Assembly: GCA_019429465.1 (NCBI GenBank)
Contig: JAHYIV010000001.1
Location: 62,001 to 126,000, forward strand
Direction: 5' to 3'
DNA from: Desulfoarculaceae bacterium
Lineage (GTDB): Bacteria; Desulfobacterota; Desulfobulbia; Desulfobulbales; Desulfocapsaceae
DNA length: 64,000 bases
Part shown: in pieces, positions 1 to 9,700 of the stretch
Position numbering within the stretch: the stretch's first letter is position 1
How the letters are laid out: every line of letters starts with the position of its first letter
Position numbers and translations under genes: made by a program
The notes under the pieces: generated by a model
What the model was told of the DNA's origin: nothing
The model's database searches: none
What the model saw: only the letters and a program-made list of their open reading frames with translations

Positions 1-975
1 ACCAAAGAACTGCAGGACTGGGACAGTCGTTTTCTGATTATCTTAAACGATATCCAGGAGTATGCCGCCGCCAACAATATCCTGTTCACTGCCGAAGGAT
101 TGCCGTCCGGAGCGCAACGCCTTTTAACCCTGGCCTCCGCCTCTCCGGGCAAGGTCCCGGTTAAACCTGACGACAAAAGTCCATCTTTCCTGCAGACTGT
201 TGGCAACAAAACCTCCTACCTGATCCAGGACAGCCGTGAGTTCCTCTCCTTTACCGGCAAGATCACCCTGAGCTATCTCCGGCTCTTTTCCGGAAGGGCC
301 CAGTTCCTTACATCAGACTTCCTTACCTTTCTTGAAGAGTGCGGCCCGGCGGCGCTGCCCATTGTTTCGCTTATCTCGATCCTGGTCGGTGTCATCCTTG
401 CCTTTGTCGGAGCTGTGCAGTTGCAGATGTTCGGGGCCGAGATCTATATCGCCAATCTGGTTGGCCTGGGCATGACCAGGGAAATGGGGGCGATGATGGC
501 CGCCATCATTATGGCCGGCAGAACCGGCGCCGCCTTTGCCGCCCAGCTTGGCACCATGCAGGTGAACGAAGAGATTGACGCCCTGCAGACCATGGGAATC
601 GACCCGATAGACTTTCTTGTCCTGCCACGCCTGTCAGCCCTATTGATCATGCTGCCCCTGTTGACCCTCTGGGCTGACCTGCTGGGCATCAGCGGCGGCT
701 TCCTGATTGCCTGGTTTACCCTTGATATCAGCATCATCGAGTATTATAACCAGACCATCGACTCAATCTCCCTCAGACATTTCGGGGTCGGCCTGTTTAA
801 ATCTATCATCTTTGGCTACCTGGTTGCCTTCTCCGGCTGTCTCAGAGGGATGCAGAGCGGACGCAGCGCCTCAGCGGTGGGGACAGCAGCCACATCAGCC
901 GTGGTCACCGCCATTGTCCTGATCGTGGTCTCCGATGCGGTCATGACGGTTCTCTTTAATATTCTTGGCATTTAG
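1..975 (+). CDS. STAS-MlaE family ABC transporter permease (5' end outside window)
   Basis: Inner-membrane permease of an MCE/Mla-type lipid transport system. The frame is open from base 1, so the N-terminus lies outside the window; 324 residues are visible. The first ~45 residues fit the end of a STAS domain, and the rest is the hydrophobic MlaE domain with the family pattern around GMTREMGAMMAAIIMAGRTG and the loop EEIDALQTMGIDP. A complete paralogue with the same STAS-permease architecture lies at 42265-43413 on the other strand, which supports the reading. It is followed by the ATPase, the MCE protein and a lipoprotein, all on the same strand. A TTG at 100 could be mistaken for a start, but upstream codons continue the domain. 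Substrate (probably phospholipid) is inferred from the family. Confidence 0.9.
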   Translation, partial: TKELQDWDSRFLIILNDIQEYAAANNILFTAEGLPSGAQRLLTLASASPGKVPVKPDDKSPSFLQTVGNKTSYLIQDSREFLSFTGKITLSYLRLFSGRAQFLTSDFLTFLEECGPAALPIVSLISILVGVILAFVGAVQLQMFGAEIYIANLVGLGMTREMGAMMAAIIMAGRTGAAFAAQLGTMQVNEEIDALQTMGIDPIDFLVLPRLSALLIMLPLLTLWADLLGISGGFLIAWFTLDISIIEYYNQTIDSISLRHFGVGLFKSIIFGYLVAFSGCLRGMQSGRSASAVGTAATSAVVTAIVLIVVSDAVMTVLFNILGI

Positions 976-1051
976 GCCGCTGTCAAAAACAGCAAGAGAC
1001 ATCATATTTTGCCACGATCCCTAACTATCGCACCAGCGTCTCCCTGAAAAC

Positions 1052-1807
1052 ATGCAGCCACAACCCCTGATAACAGTCACGAACCTGACCATGGCCTATG
1101 GCTCATTTGTCCTCCAGCGGGACCTGAATTTCACCGTCCGGCAAGGGGACATCTTCATCATCATGGGAGACTCGGGATGCGGCAAGTCCACCCTGCTCAG
1201 ACACCTGATCGGCCTGAAGAAACCGACGGCCGGGGCCGTCCATTTCCGTGACACCGACTTCTGGGCGGTAGCCGAAGAGCAGCGCAGCCAGATCATGCGC
1301 CGATGCGGCATTCTCTATCAGAGCAGCGCCCTGCTCAGTTCAATGACCCTGGCCGAGAATGTCGCCCTGCCCCTGCGCCAGCATACGACCTTGGGCCAGG
1401 ATGAGATCGGAGACCTTGTCTCCCTGAAACTCCGCTTGGTCGGCCTGGCCGGATTCGACAATTTCTACCCCTCGGAAATCAGCGGCGGCATGAAAAAACG
1501 GGCAGGACTGGCCAGGGCCATCGCCCTTGATCCGGAGATCCTTTTTTTTGATGAACCTTCGGCAGGCCTTGACCCTATCAACGCCAGACTTATGGACGAC
1601 CTGATCCTTGAATTGCGCGACAGCCTGGGAGCAACAGTGGTGATCGTCACTCACGAGTTGGCCTCAATCTTTGCCATTGGCAGCGATTCAATTTTTCTGG
1701 ACGGCGACTCACACACCATGATTGCCCAGGGGGCTCCTCACGAGCTGCTTGAATCAACGACGAACAAAAAGGTTAAGCAGTTCCTGACCCGCGGCGGCAG
1801 CTTATAA
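1052..1807 (+). CDS. MlaF-like ABC transporter ATP-binding protein
   Basis: Cytoplasmic ATPase that would power the upstream MlaE-like permease. The 251 residues show a full ABC cassette: Walker A GDSGCGKST (about 39-47), signature ISGGMKKR (about 145), Walker B and D-loop ILFFDEPSAGLDP (about 164-177) and the switch histidine in VIVTHE. The SGGM form of the signature followed by KKRAGLARA is typical of the MlaF/Mkl subfamily. It lies 76 bp after the permease and 64 bp before the MCE gene, in the order permease-ATPase-MCE-lipoprotein. The assignment to the MlaF-like family is secure; the transport direction cannot be read from sequence. Confidence 0.93.
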   Translation: MQPQPLITVTNLTMAYGSFVLQRDLNFTVRQGDIFIIMGDSGCGKSTLLRHLIGLKKPTAGAVHFRDTDFWAVAEEQRSQIMRRCGILYQSSALLSSMTLAENVALPLRQHTTLGQDEIGDLVSLKLRLVGLAGFDNFYPSEISGGMKKRAGLARAIALDPEILFFDEPSAGLDPINARLMDDLILELRDSLGATVVIVTHELASIFAIGSDSIFLDGDSHTMIAQGAPHELLESTTNKKVKQFLTRGGSL

Positions 1808-1871
1808 GGGAATAGTAGGCCGTTCCCCTTCTTCCTTACAAAGAAAAAACGACAAGGATTACAGTTACCTC

Positions 1872-2897
1872 ATGAGCATAAAAGCAAACTCCACCCGTAT
1901 CGGCGCCTTTGTCGTCGTATCCTTTCTGCTGCTGATAGCCGGAATCGTTATTTTTGGCGGCGGCAATCTGTTCGGCAGAAAAAATACCGCCATCGTCTAC
2001 TTTGAAGGATCGTTACAGGGCCTCAATGTTGGCGCCCCGGTCGCCTATCGGGGGATCACCATCGGCGCGATCAAAGAGATCAGCCTCGATGTTGATGCTG
2101 CCACCTACCAGATCACGGTACCGGTCCTGATCAGCCTTGCTCCTGACAAGATAGTCAAGATGGAGGGGAAAGACAGCAAAGAGAAAAGCTACGGCATCAA
2201 CACCTTTTTAAAAATGATGGTCGACCGGGGCCTGAGGGCCACCCTGAAATCACAAAGTCTGCTCACCGGCAAGCTCTATATTGATCTGGCCATCCATGAA
2301 GACACTGAGGCAGTGTACCATGACAAGGACGGAAAATATCTGGAGATCCCGACGGTTCCTTCCGAGATGCAACAGATGGCCAGGGCCATGCAATCCCTTG
2401 ATTTCTCAGAACTTGCCACCAAATTCTCAAACACCATGACCGCCCTCGAAACGATGAGCACCAGCCTGGAAAGGGCCCTGGGCTCAGAGGCCTCCAAGGA
2501 AAACCTGGCCATCTTCTTTGCCAGCCTGGACCGTTTTCATTCCATCCTGGCCAAATTTGACGACAACCTGCTGCCAATGATGGCTAAACTCGACACCAGC
2601 CTGGACAAGGTTTCTCAACTCTCAGACAACACCAGCAGCATGATAGGACGCATCGATGGTCAGGTTGATCCTTTTTTTGTGACGATGAACGCCACCATGA
2701 ACGATATGGCGGCAACCATGCGGACAACCGAGGCCCTTATGGCCGGCCTGCGACAGTCCACGGGAGTTGATTCCGCCCTTTATTATCAATTAACCGACAG
2801 CATCAACGAGATGGGAAAAGCAGCAAAATCCATCCGTGCCTTTACTGAATATCTCAAACGCAATCCTCAGATGCTCATCTTTGGAGCAGAAAAATAA
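1872..2897 (+). CDS. MlaD/MCE family lipid-binding protein
   Basis: Periplasmic, membrane-anchored substrate-binding component of the transporter. It starts with a single transmembrane helix (about residues 11-30) and continues into an MCE domain carrying the family pattern of a beta-rich segment with GLNVGAPVAYRGITIG. After the MCE domain comes a long helical tail (about 170-325) rich in hydrophobic/polar heptads, as in MCE proteins that form extended helical tubes. Length is 341 residues. The gene lies downstream of the ATPase and upstream of a PqiC-like lipoprotein. A hairpin repeat follows its stop codon at once. Function is inferred from the MCE family. Confidence 0.9.
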   Translation: MSIKANSTRIGAFVVVSFLLLIAGIVIFGGGNLFGRKNTAIVYFEGSLQGLNVGAPVAYRGITIGAIKEISLDVDAATYQITVPVLISLAPDKIVKMEGKDSKEKSYGINTFLKMMVDRGLRATLKSQSLLTGKLYIDLAIHEDTEAVYHDKDGKYLEIPTVPSEMQQMARAMQSLDFSELATKFSNTMTALETMSTSLERALGSEASKENLAIFFASLDRFHSILAKFDDNLLPMMAKLDTSLDKVSQLSDNTSSMIGRIDGQVDPFFVTMNATMNDMAATMRTTEALMAGLRQSTGVDSALYYQLTDSINEMGKAAKSIRAFTEYLKRNPQMLIFGAEK

Positions 2898-2912
2898 AGG
2901 GCTCGGAAATTA

Positions 2913-2993
2913 CTAACCCCGATGGACGGGATAAGTGCCTTTCGCAGATTATTTTCTTACAAAAAAAACAAGAAAATAATCTGTGCGGCACTA
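2913..2993 (+). repeat. Dispersed palindromic repeat, copy 1
   Basis: An 81-bp segment that recurs with few changes at 56354-56433. Its core is a strong hairpin: AGTGCC (2934-2939) pairs with GGCACT (2987-2992), and CAGATTATTTTCTT pairs with AAGAAAATAATCTG around an A-rich loop. It sits inside the transport operon, between the MCE gene and the lipoprotein gene. It may act as an mRNA-processing or stabilising hairpin, or be a small non-autonomous mobile repeat. It is not followed by a clear T-run on the plus strand. Confidence 0.8.
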
Positions 2994-3051
2994 AAATGAC
3001 AGGCAAAATGATATATCAGAAAATTCTGCGCCCCCAAGGAGGACCTGTTAA

Positions 3052-3666
3052 ATGAACGATAAAACGATCACCTGCTGGACCGTTGTCCTGGCCCTTGCTC
3101 TCCTCTCCCTCCTTGTCGGCTGCTTTCAAGCAAGCCCTGCAAGGCAATACCTTCTGATCACGGAATCACTCCCACAAGATCCTGGCCAGCAATCTGAGTC
3201 CATGACCATTCTGGTCGGGCCGGTCAGACTGGCAAGTTATCTTGATCAGCCGCGGATAGTCAGGCGTCATGGCCCGACCCGTATTGATTCCATGACCGGC
3301 CATCAATGGGCCGGAGACCTCACAGAGATGATCCGCAATAAGCTGATAGCAGAGATGGGAGATCTGCTTCACCCCTCCTCTGTCTTTCCCTTTCCCGGCA
3401 CACCGCTCTTCACAGAGGGAAGAAGGATCGCCATCGATATCCTTCGCTTTGAAGGGACTGATGACAAGACCGCCATCATTGAAGCTCGCTGGACTCTCTA
3501 TGATCTTGGCAACAAATCGGTTATTAAAACCCAGTCCTCCCTTTTCCAGGTACCACTGGCAGATGACAACTATGAAACACTGACCACCGCCTTAAGCCAG
3601 GGACTGACCCGGCTTGGCCGGGAGATTGCAGCGACGATTCTGACCGGCAAAGGTGAAGAGAGGTGA
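3052..3666 (+). CDS. PqiC/YmbA-like ABC transport auxiliary lipoprotein
   Basis: A 204-residue predicted lipoprotein. The signal peptide has a hydrophobic stretch (about 9-23) ending in the lipobox LVGC, so the mature protein would start at Cys24. The following region (RQYLLI, then GPVRLASYLDQPRIV) resembles the family of auxiliary lipoproteins that partner MCE transporters (PqiC, YmbA). A second member of the family is at 39715-40335, again next to an MCE gene. A good Shine-Dalgarno (AAGGAGG) precedes the ATG. Its role, probably linking the MCE tube to the outer membrane, is inferred from the family. Confidence 0.82.
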   Translation: MNDKTITCWTVVLALALLSLLVGCFQASPARQYLLITESLPQDPGQQSESMTILVGPVRLASYLDQPRIVRRHGPTRIDSMTGHQWAGDLTEMIRNKLIAEMGDLLHPSSVFPFPGTPLFTEGRRIAIDILRFEGTDDKTAIIEARWTLYDLGNKSVIKTQSSLFQVPLADDNYETLTTALSQGLTRLGREIAATILTGKGEER

Positions 3667-3673
3667 AGAGACA

Positions 3674-4477
3674 ATGAACCCAGGAAAAGCCCTCACTCAA
3701 AGATGTTTTGTCAATGCCCCCTGGCAGCTACTGAAAACAGACTGCCTGGATCTCTTTCTTGAACATGGGATGCAGCCGGAAATCGGCCTGGAAGGAAGCT
3801 GCCTCTACGATGAAGACCCGGCAGAATTTCGACGTATCGCAGAGATTCTGCAAAGACACAACCTTGCCTGCACCCTGCATGCCCCGTTTTTTGACCTGGC
3901 ACCAGGCGCACTCGACCCCCATATCCTGGCCGCCAGTCGTGAAAAATTGCGGCGCGCCTTTGACCTCCTTCAGGTCTTCAGGCCACGCTCCATTGTCTGT
4001 CATCTCCAGTTTGAGGAAAACAAACAGGGATACAAACTGGGTGAGTGGACCACCGCCGCCCTTGCCACCTGGCAGCAACTGCTGCCAAAGGCCGCACGTC
4101 TGAAGGTGCCGATCATGCTGGAAAACACCTATGAAAAATCCCCCGCTGTCCACCAGACCATCCTGAGCCAGCTCAATTCACCCTATGCCGGCTTCTGCCT
4201 TGATGTAGGCCATCTCCTAAGCTTTTCCGGATCGCCATGGCAGGAGTGGCTGCCCACCCTGTCACCCTGGTTGGGGCAATTACATCTGCACGACAATCAT
4301 GGCGACTCAGACCAGCACCTGGCGCCGGGACGGGGGAATTTTGACTTTCCAGGTCTTTTTCAGTTTCTGCGTCACCATGACCTCCATCCGATTATCACAC
4401 TCGAACCCCACAGCCGGGAAGATCTGTGGCGGGCCTTTGCCTATCTGGAAGAAACTGGACTGTTCACCGGGGTTTAA
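3674..4477 (+). CDS. Sugar phosphate isomerase/epimerase-like TIM barrel protein
   Basis: A 267-residue protein of the xylose-isomerase-like/AP endonuclease 2 superfamily. Recognisable signatures are the metal-site strands TLHAPFFDL, IVCHLQ, IMLENTYE, FCLDVGH, LHLHDNHG and ITLEPH, which place His, Glu and Asp residues at the ends of the barrel strands. The ATG at 3674, preceded by an AGAGAGGTGAAGAG purine-rich site, is preferred; an in-frame GTG at 3653 would overlap the end of the lipoprotein gene. It sits 7 bp after that gene and may be co-transcribed with the transporter. The substrate is unknown; an endonuclease IV-like role cannot be excluded, but the length and motifs fit the isomerase branch better. 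Confidence 0.75.
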   Translation: MNPGKALTQRCFVNAPWQLLKTDCLDLFLEHGMQPEIGLEGSCLYDEDPAEFRRIAEILQRHNLACTLHAPFFDLAPGALDPHILAASREKLRRAFDLLQVFRPRSIVCHLQFEENKQGYKLGEWTTAALATWQQLLPKAARLKVPIMLENTYEKSPAVHQTILSQLNSPYAGFCLDVGHLLSFSGSPWQEWLPTLSPWLGQLHLHDNHGDSDQHLAPGRGNFDFPGLFQFLRHHDLHPIITLEPHSREDLWRAFAYLEETGLFTGV

Positions 4478-4573
4478 TGCCGGATTAATCAATTCTTCTT
4501 TCATCAAAGAAGGCTTTTTCACAATGTCAAAAAACGTTCCAACAACAAAAAAAACAGAAGAGAACCTACCTTC

Positions 4574-5389
4574 ATGATCGAGCTCAAAAATCCCCTGGAA
4601 ATATACAAAATCCTGCCCCAAACAAACTGTGGCCACTGTGGAGTTCCATCGTGCATGGCCTTTGCCGCTTCGGTTCTTCAGGGAATGAAGGCCCTGAGAG
4701 GATGCCCCTATCTGAAAAAAAACGTTCTCGATCAGTACGCTCAAATCACCAGACGACGTTCCATGGATGATGAGCACATGGAGGTAATCAGGCAGCTGCA
4801 ACAAAAGGTGCACTCTCTGGATTTTTCAATTATTGCCCCGCGGATCGGGGCCCGGCTGATAGACGACAAACTGGCTGTCAACTGCCTGGGTAAGGATTTT
4901 TTTATTGACCAGACAGGCGAAATGAGCTCCAGCTGCCATGTCAACCACTGGCTCTATGTCCCCGTGCTGCACTACATTCTCGAGTGCCAGGGAAAAGAAC
5001 CAAAAAATGACTGGATTCCCTTTGGAGAGCTGCCGGGCGCTGCGGAATGGAGCCAGTATTTCAGCCATCGCTGCGAGGGTGCACTGCAGCAGATCGCAGA
5101 CGCCCACAGAGAGCTTCTCTTTGAGATACTTTTTCTCTTCGGGGCCCAGACAATGTCCACGGCTGGTAACGCTGATCACTCTCTGCTGATCATGCCCTTG
5201 CCCAAGGTGCCGTTTCTGATCAATTACTGGCAACCGGATAATGAGTTCCCCTCGGAGCTGAATATTCTCCTCGACCGTTCTGCCGCCCATAATATCAACG
5301 CCCATTCCATCACCCTCCTTGCCCGCGGTATAGTCGAGATGTTCCGCCAGCTTATCGTCTCCCACAGTAAAGCAGGAAAGTTGTTTTAA
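4574..5389 (+). CDS. Fe-S domain plus DUF3786 protein
   Basis: A 271-residue cytoplasmic protein. The N-terminus has the 4Fe-4S motif of the family seen in corrinoid/acetyl-CoA pathway proteins: TNCGHCGVPSCMAF with a further Cys in RGCPY, so a C-x2-C-x4-C-x(n)-C arrangement (about residues 17-42). The remainder matches the general character of DUF3786, common in anaerobic Desulfobacterota and clostridia. It starts at an ATG that overlaps the stop of a tiny upstream frame (ATGA at 4574-4577). The biochemical function is not known. Domain recognition for the Fe-S part is strong, that for DUF3786 moderate. Confidence 0.75.
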   Translation: MIELKNPLEIYKILPQTNCGHCGVPSCMAFAASVLQGMKALRGCPYLKKNVLDQYAQITRRRSMDDEHMEVIRQLQQKVHSLDFSIIAPRIGARLIDDKLAVNCLGKDFFIDQTGEMSSSCHVNHWLYVPVLHYILECQGKEPKNDWIPFGELPGAAEWSQYFSHRCEGALQQIADAHRELLFEILFLFGAQTMSTAGNADHSLLIMPLPKVPFLINYWQPDNEFPSELNILLDRSAAHNINAHSITLLARGIVEMFRQLIVSHSKAGKLF

Positions 5390-5590
5390 AAGCTGCCCCT
5401 CCATGAACCTGTATTTAGCAACAACGGTGGCCCGAACAAGAGGCAATGCAATCCGGGGCGGGGCAGGCCCTTACAACCAACAGTAGGGGCAGGACTGTTT
5501 ATCAAGTGCAAAGCATTTTCCTTTATGGTATATTTGTCAGTTTGTCTAATCATTTTTATTTCAGTACGTTACCCTACAAGGAGGTGCGCT

Positions 5591-6568
5591 GTGTCTTCAC
5601 GACTTTTTCCAACCATTTTTTTCTGTACTCTCTTATTTGCAGGCTGCGCTCCAGTTACCCAGAACCAGATGGCGGCCAAGGGCAGCTCTCCCCTGGCCGC
5701 CCAGCAGATATTTGATCTGGTCACCGGTAACACCTTATATTTTGAGACTATTGATTTTAATTCACATCTCTATTTTCTGACCGACGGCACGGTTCTGGCC
5801 CGTGCTGAATCCAGGAGCGGCGATGATAAAGACAAGGGCGACTGGGACATTAATAGCAAAAACCAGCTTTGTCTTAAATTCAAAACCTGGTATTACGGTG
5901 AGATGAAGTGCTATTCCATTTATCCAAAGACCGGGAAGGATGAATATGCACTCTTCCACAATAATGGCGCCATCGCCTATACCGCAAAGGCCTTCAGTGG
6001 CGATTCGGAACATCTGTACATACCGTCAAAATCAAGCCAGAAAGAGGTCTATCTCCGTGAATCGCTGACCACCGGACAAACACCTTCTTTACCTGTGTCA
6101 GCCCCCACCTCTCAGCCAGCTGTTGAGCAGACCACCTATCTCCGGGAATCCCTGGCCGCTGCAGGACAGGACGTTGCCTCGCCGCAAGAGGCCGGGGATT
6201 CTATTGCGCCTCCCAGTGAAGAAGTGAAGCAGACCGTCAAGACCATGGCCAAAAACTGTCCGGGATGCAATCTGGACAAAAGTGACCTTAGCCAGGTTGA
6301 TCTCGTGGGCGCCAACCTGAAGGGAGCCAAGCTGAAAGGTGCCGACTTGAGCCGCGCCAATCTGCGCCGCGCCAATCTTGAAGGGGCAAACCTGAGCGGG
6401 GCCAGCCTCGTGAACACCAATATGCCGGGAGCCAACCTGAGGGGAGCCAACCTCACCAATGCCGACTTCACTGGTGCCAACCTGATCCAGGCCGATTTCA
6501 CCGGCGCCAGGACCGAGAATATGATCCTGACCAACGCCAACATAGAGGGTGTGAAAGGGCTGAAATGA
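5591..6568 (+). CDS. Pentapeptide-repeat lipoprotein
   Basis: A 325-residue predicted lipoprotein ending in pentapeptide repeats. The GTG at 5591 is chosen because AAGGAGG lies 6 bp upstream and the product then begins with a textbook lipoprotein signal with lipobox LFAGC; a longer frame starting at 5525 would bury it. The middle part (about 25-150) has no recognised domain. Two copies of a YLRESL motif lie in a proline/serine-rich linker, and the C-terminal ~95 residues are A(N/D)Lxx repeats that should form a right-handed quadrilateral beta-helix. A CPGC pair just before the repeats is a possible redox or metal site. Function unknown. Confidence 0.85.
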   Translation: MSSRLFPTIFFCTLLFAGCAPVTQNQMAAKGSSPLAAQQIFDLVTGNTLYFETIDFNSHLYFLTDGTVLARAESRSGDDKDKGDWDINSKNQLCLKFKTWYYGEMKCYSIYPKTGKDEYALFHNNGAIAYTAKAFSGDSEHLYIPSKSSQKEVYLRESLTTGQTPSLPVSAPTSQPAVEQTTYLRESLAAAGQDVASPQEAGDSIAPPSEEVKQTVKTMAKNCPGCNLDKSDLSQVDLVGANLKGAKLKGADLSRANLRRANLEGANLSGASLVNTNMPGANLRGANLTNADFTGANLIQADFTGARTENMILTNANIEGVKGLK

Positions 6569-6576
6569 AGAAAATC

Positions 6577-6700
6577 ACGAATTACGAATAAAAATAAAAT
6601 GGATAATTCCTCCTTCGTAATCCTGAGTTTTAATTCGCAATTCGTCATTAGTCATTCGTCATTCCTGTTTCGTCATTCGTAATTCTTAATTCGTAATTTC
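6577..6700. repeat. AT-rich ATTCGTAATTC/ATTCGTCATTC repeat cluster upstream of dnaE
   Basis: The 138 bp between the lipoprotein gene and dnaE is almost wholly made of variants of ATTCGTAATTC, ATTCGTCATTC and their complements (for example CGAATTACGAAT near 6579). The same words reappear on the other side of dnaE at 10221-10245. The units are short, degenerate and occur in both orientations, so the region can fold on itself. It must also hold the dnaE promoter or leader unless dnaE is transcribed from upstream. Confidence 0.75.
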
Positions 6701-6706
6701 TCTATC

Positions 6707-9700
6707 ATGAACACCGATTTTATACATCTTCACGTCCATACCCAGTACAGCCTGCTGGACGGGGCCATCCGCATACCTGACCTGCTCAACAAGTGCAAGG
6801 AATACGGAATGGACAGCGTGGCCATCACCGATCACGGCGCCATGTACGGCGCCCTCGAATTCTACGTCAAGGCCAAAAAGGCCGGGATCAAACCGATCAT
6901 CGGCTGCGAGTTCTACATGGCGCCCGGCAACCGGGCAGACAGAGAAAAAGGACATTTTCACCTTGTTCTGCTGGCGATGGACTTTGCCGGCTACAGGAAC
7001 CTGATGAAATTGGCAGCCATTGCCCAGTTTGAAGGGTTTTATCACAAACCTCGCATCGACATGGAGACCCTCAATATCCACAACGAAGGCCTTATCGCCC
7101 TCACCGCCTGCCTCCACGGCCAGGTTCCCTGGCTCATTGGCCAGAACGATATGGAAGGGGCCAGGAAAAAGGCCAGAGAATTCCAGGATATCTTTGGCGA
7201 CCGGCTCTACTTTGAACTCCAGGAAAACGGCATCCCCGAACAGACCCCGGTTAATACGGGCATGAAAAAGCTGGCAGCAGAGCTCGGGATCAAGACGGTG
7301 GCCACCAATGACTGTCACTATCTGAACAAGGATGAGGCCCATGCCCATGACGTCCTTCTCTGCATTCAGACCAACAACACCATAACCAATGCCAATCGTT
7401 TTAAATTTTCCACCGATGAATTTTACTTCAAATCACCGGAGGAGATGAAGAAAAGGTTTCATCATACCCCGGAGGCCATTGCCACAAGCGTCGAGATCGC
7501 CCAGCGCTGTAACCTGGAGATAGGGTTTGGCGACTATTTTTTCCCAATTTTTCCTGTCACAGAAGGCGAAACCCTCGAATCCATGTTCGCCACCTCCTGC
7601 TGGCAAGGTTTGCAGGAACGATTCGCGGCCATGCGCGAGGCCGGGACATTCAGCCCAGCCTCTGAAAAGCTGTATAAGGAACGGTTGACCACAGAGATTG
7701 ATGTGATCAACACCATGGGCTTTCCCGGCTACTTCCTCATCGTGGCGGATTTCATCAACTGGGCCAAGGATCAAGCCATCCCGGTGGGACCTGGCCGTGG
7801 ATCAGGGGCGGGCAGTCTTGCCGCCTACTGCATGCGCATCACCAATATCGACCCTCTCCCCTACGGCCTTCTCTTCGAGCGCTTTCTCAATATCGAGCGC
7901 CAAGGAATGCCCGACTTTGATGTGGACTTCTGCCAGGAACGACGGGGAGAGGTTATTGAGTATGTGCAGAACAAGTATGGCGGCGCCTCCCATGTCGCCC
8001 AGATCCTGACCTACGGCACCATGAAGGCGCGCGGGGCGATCCGTGACGTAGGCCGGGCCATGGACATCCCCTATGGCGAGGTCGACCGGATCGCCAAGCT
8101 CATCCCCGAGCAGTTGAAGATGACGATCAAGAAGGCCTTTGGTGAGGAACCCCGTCTTCAGGATGCCGCGAACAGGAGCCCCCAGATTGCCGAACTGCTG
8201 AGCGTGGCCCAGTCTCTCGAAGGTCTGGCCCGGCACACATCCACCCATGCGGCAGGCGTGGTGGTTTCACCCCTGCCCATGGTGGAATTCCTGCCCACCT
8301 GCAAGGGTAAAGATGGCGAAACCCTGACTCAGTATGACATGAAACATACCGAGATGACCGGACTTATCAAGTTTGACTTCCTGGGCCTCAAGACCCTTAC
8401 CGTCATCGATAAGGCGCTCAAGCACATCAAGGCCGACATCGGCACCGAACTTGACATCGACGCCATCCCCATGGATGACCTCAAGACCTTTGACCTGCTC
8501 TGCCGGGGCGATGCCCTGGGGGTCTTTCAGCTGGAGAGTTCCGGCATGCGGGAGCTGCTGGTCAAGATGGCGCCCGAACAGTTCAGCGATCTCATTGCCC
8601 TCGTCGCCCTCTACCGCCCCGGACCCCTCGATTCGGGGATGGTTAATGATTTTGTCGAGACCAAACATGGCCGCGCCACTGCCAATTATCCCCTGCCCCA
8701 GCTCAAATCCGTCCTTGAAGAGACCTATGGAGTCATTGTCTATCAGGAACAGGTCATGCAGATCGCCAATATCCTGGCCAGTTATTCACTAGGAGATGCC
8801 GACAACCTGCGCAGGGCCATGGGTAAAAAGATCCCTGAGGTCATGGATAAGGAAAAGGTCAAGTTCATGGCCGGGGCCAAGCTGAACAGTATCCCGGAAG
8901 ACAAGGCCGAATATGTCTTTGATCTGATGGCTAAATTTGCAGGATACGGCTTCAACAAATCACACTCTGCCGCCTATGCCCTGATCTGCTATCAGACCGC
9001 CTATCTCAAGGCCCACCACCCTGCCCAGTTCATGGCCGCCCTGCTTTCCTGCGACATGAATAACACGGACAAGATCGTGCTTTATATCAATGAGTGTCGG
9101 GAACACAAGATCGAGATCCTGCCGCCTGATATCAATGAATCGATCTACGACTTCAGCGTCACCGACGATCGAATCCGCTTTGGTCTGGCAGCGGTCAAAA
9201 ATGTTGGTGGTGCCGCCCTTGAGTCCATCATTAAGGAGAGAAAGGACGGCGGGACATACACCTCGCTCGAGGATTTCTGCAACCGGATCGACTCCAGGAG
9301 GGTCAACTCCAGGGTCATTGAGAGCCTGATCAAGGCGGGTTCTTTTGACTCCCTGGGCTGCAAACGCTCCCAACTCTACACCATCCTGCCCCAGGCCATG
9401 GAACAGGCCAAGGCTGCACAGCGGGACCGGCAGAGCGGCCAGATGTCTCTTTTTTCCCTGGCCCCGGACACCACCCAAAAAGAGCTCATTACTATTCCCC
9501 TCCCTGAGATAGAAGAGTGGAACGAACTGGAACGGCTGGTCTTTGAAAAAGAGACCGTCGGTTTTTACATTACCGGCCACCCGCTTGATGACGCCATCCA
9601 TGAGATCAGGACCGTGGTCGACTCCGATATCGGCAAGCTGGCCGAGTGGGGCGACGAGCAACCGGTTCGCGTTGGCGGCCTTATTCGTACCTGCAAGCTG

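Noticed and set aside
4524-4577. 17-codon frame ending in ATGA overlap with the Fe-S/DUF3786 gene
   Set aside because: Could be a leader peptide, but it has no clear ribosome-binding site and a lysine-rich composition from an A-rich stretch. Not supported well enough to call.
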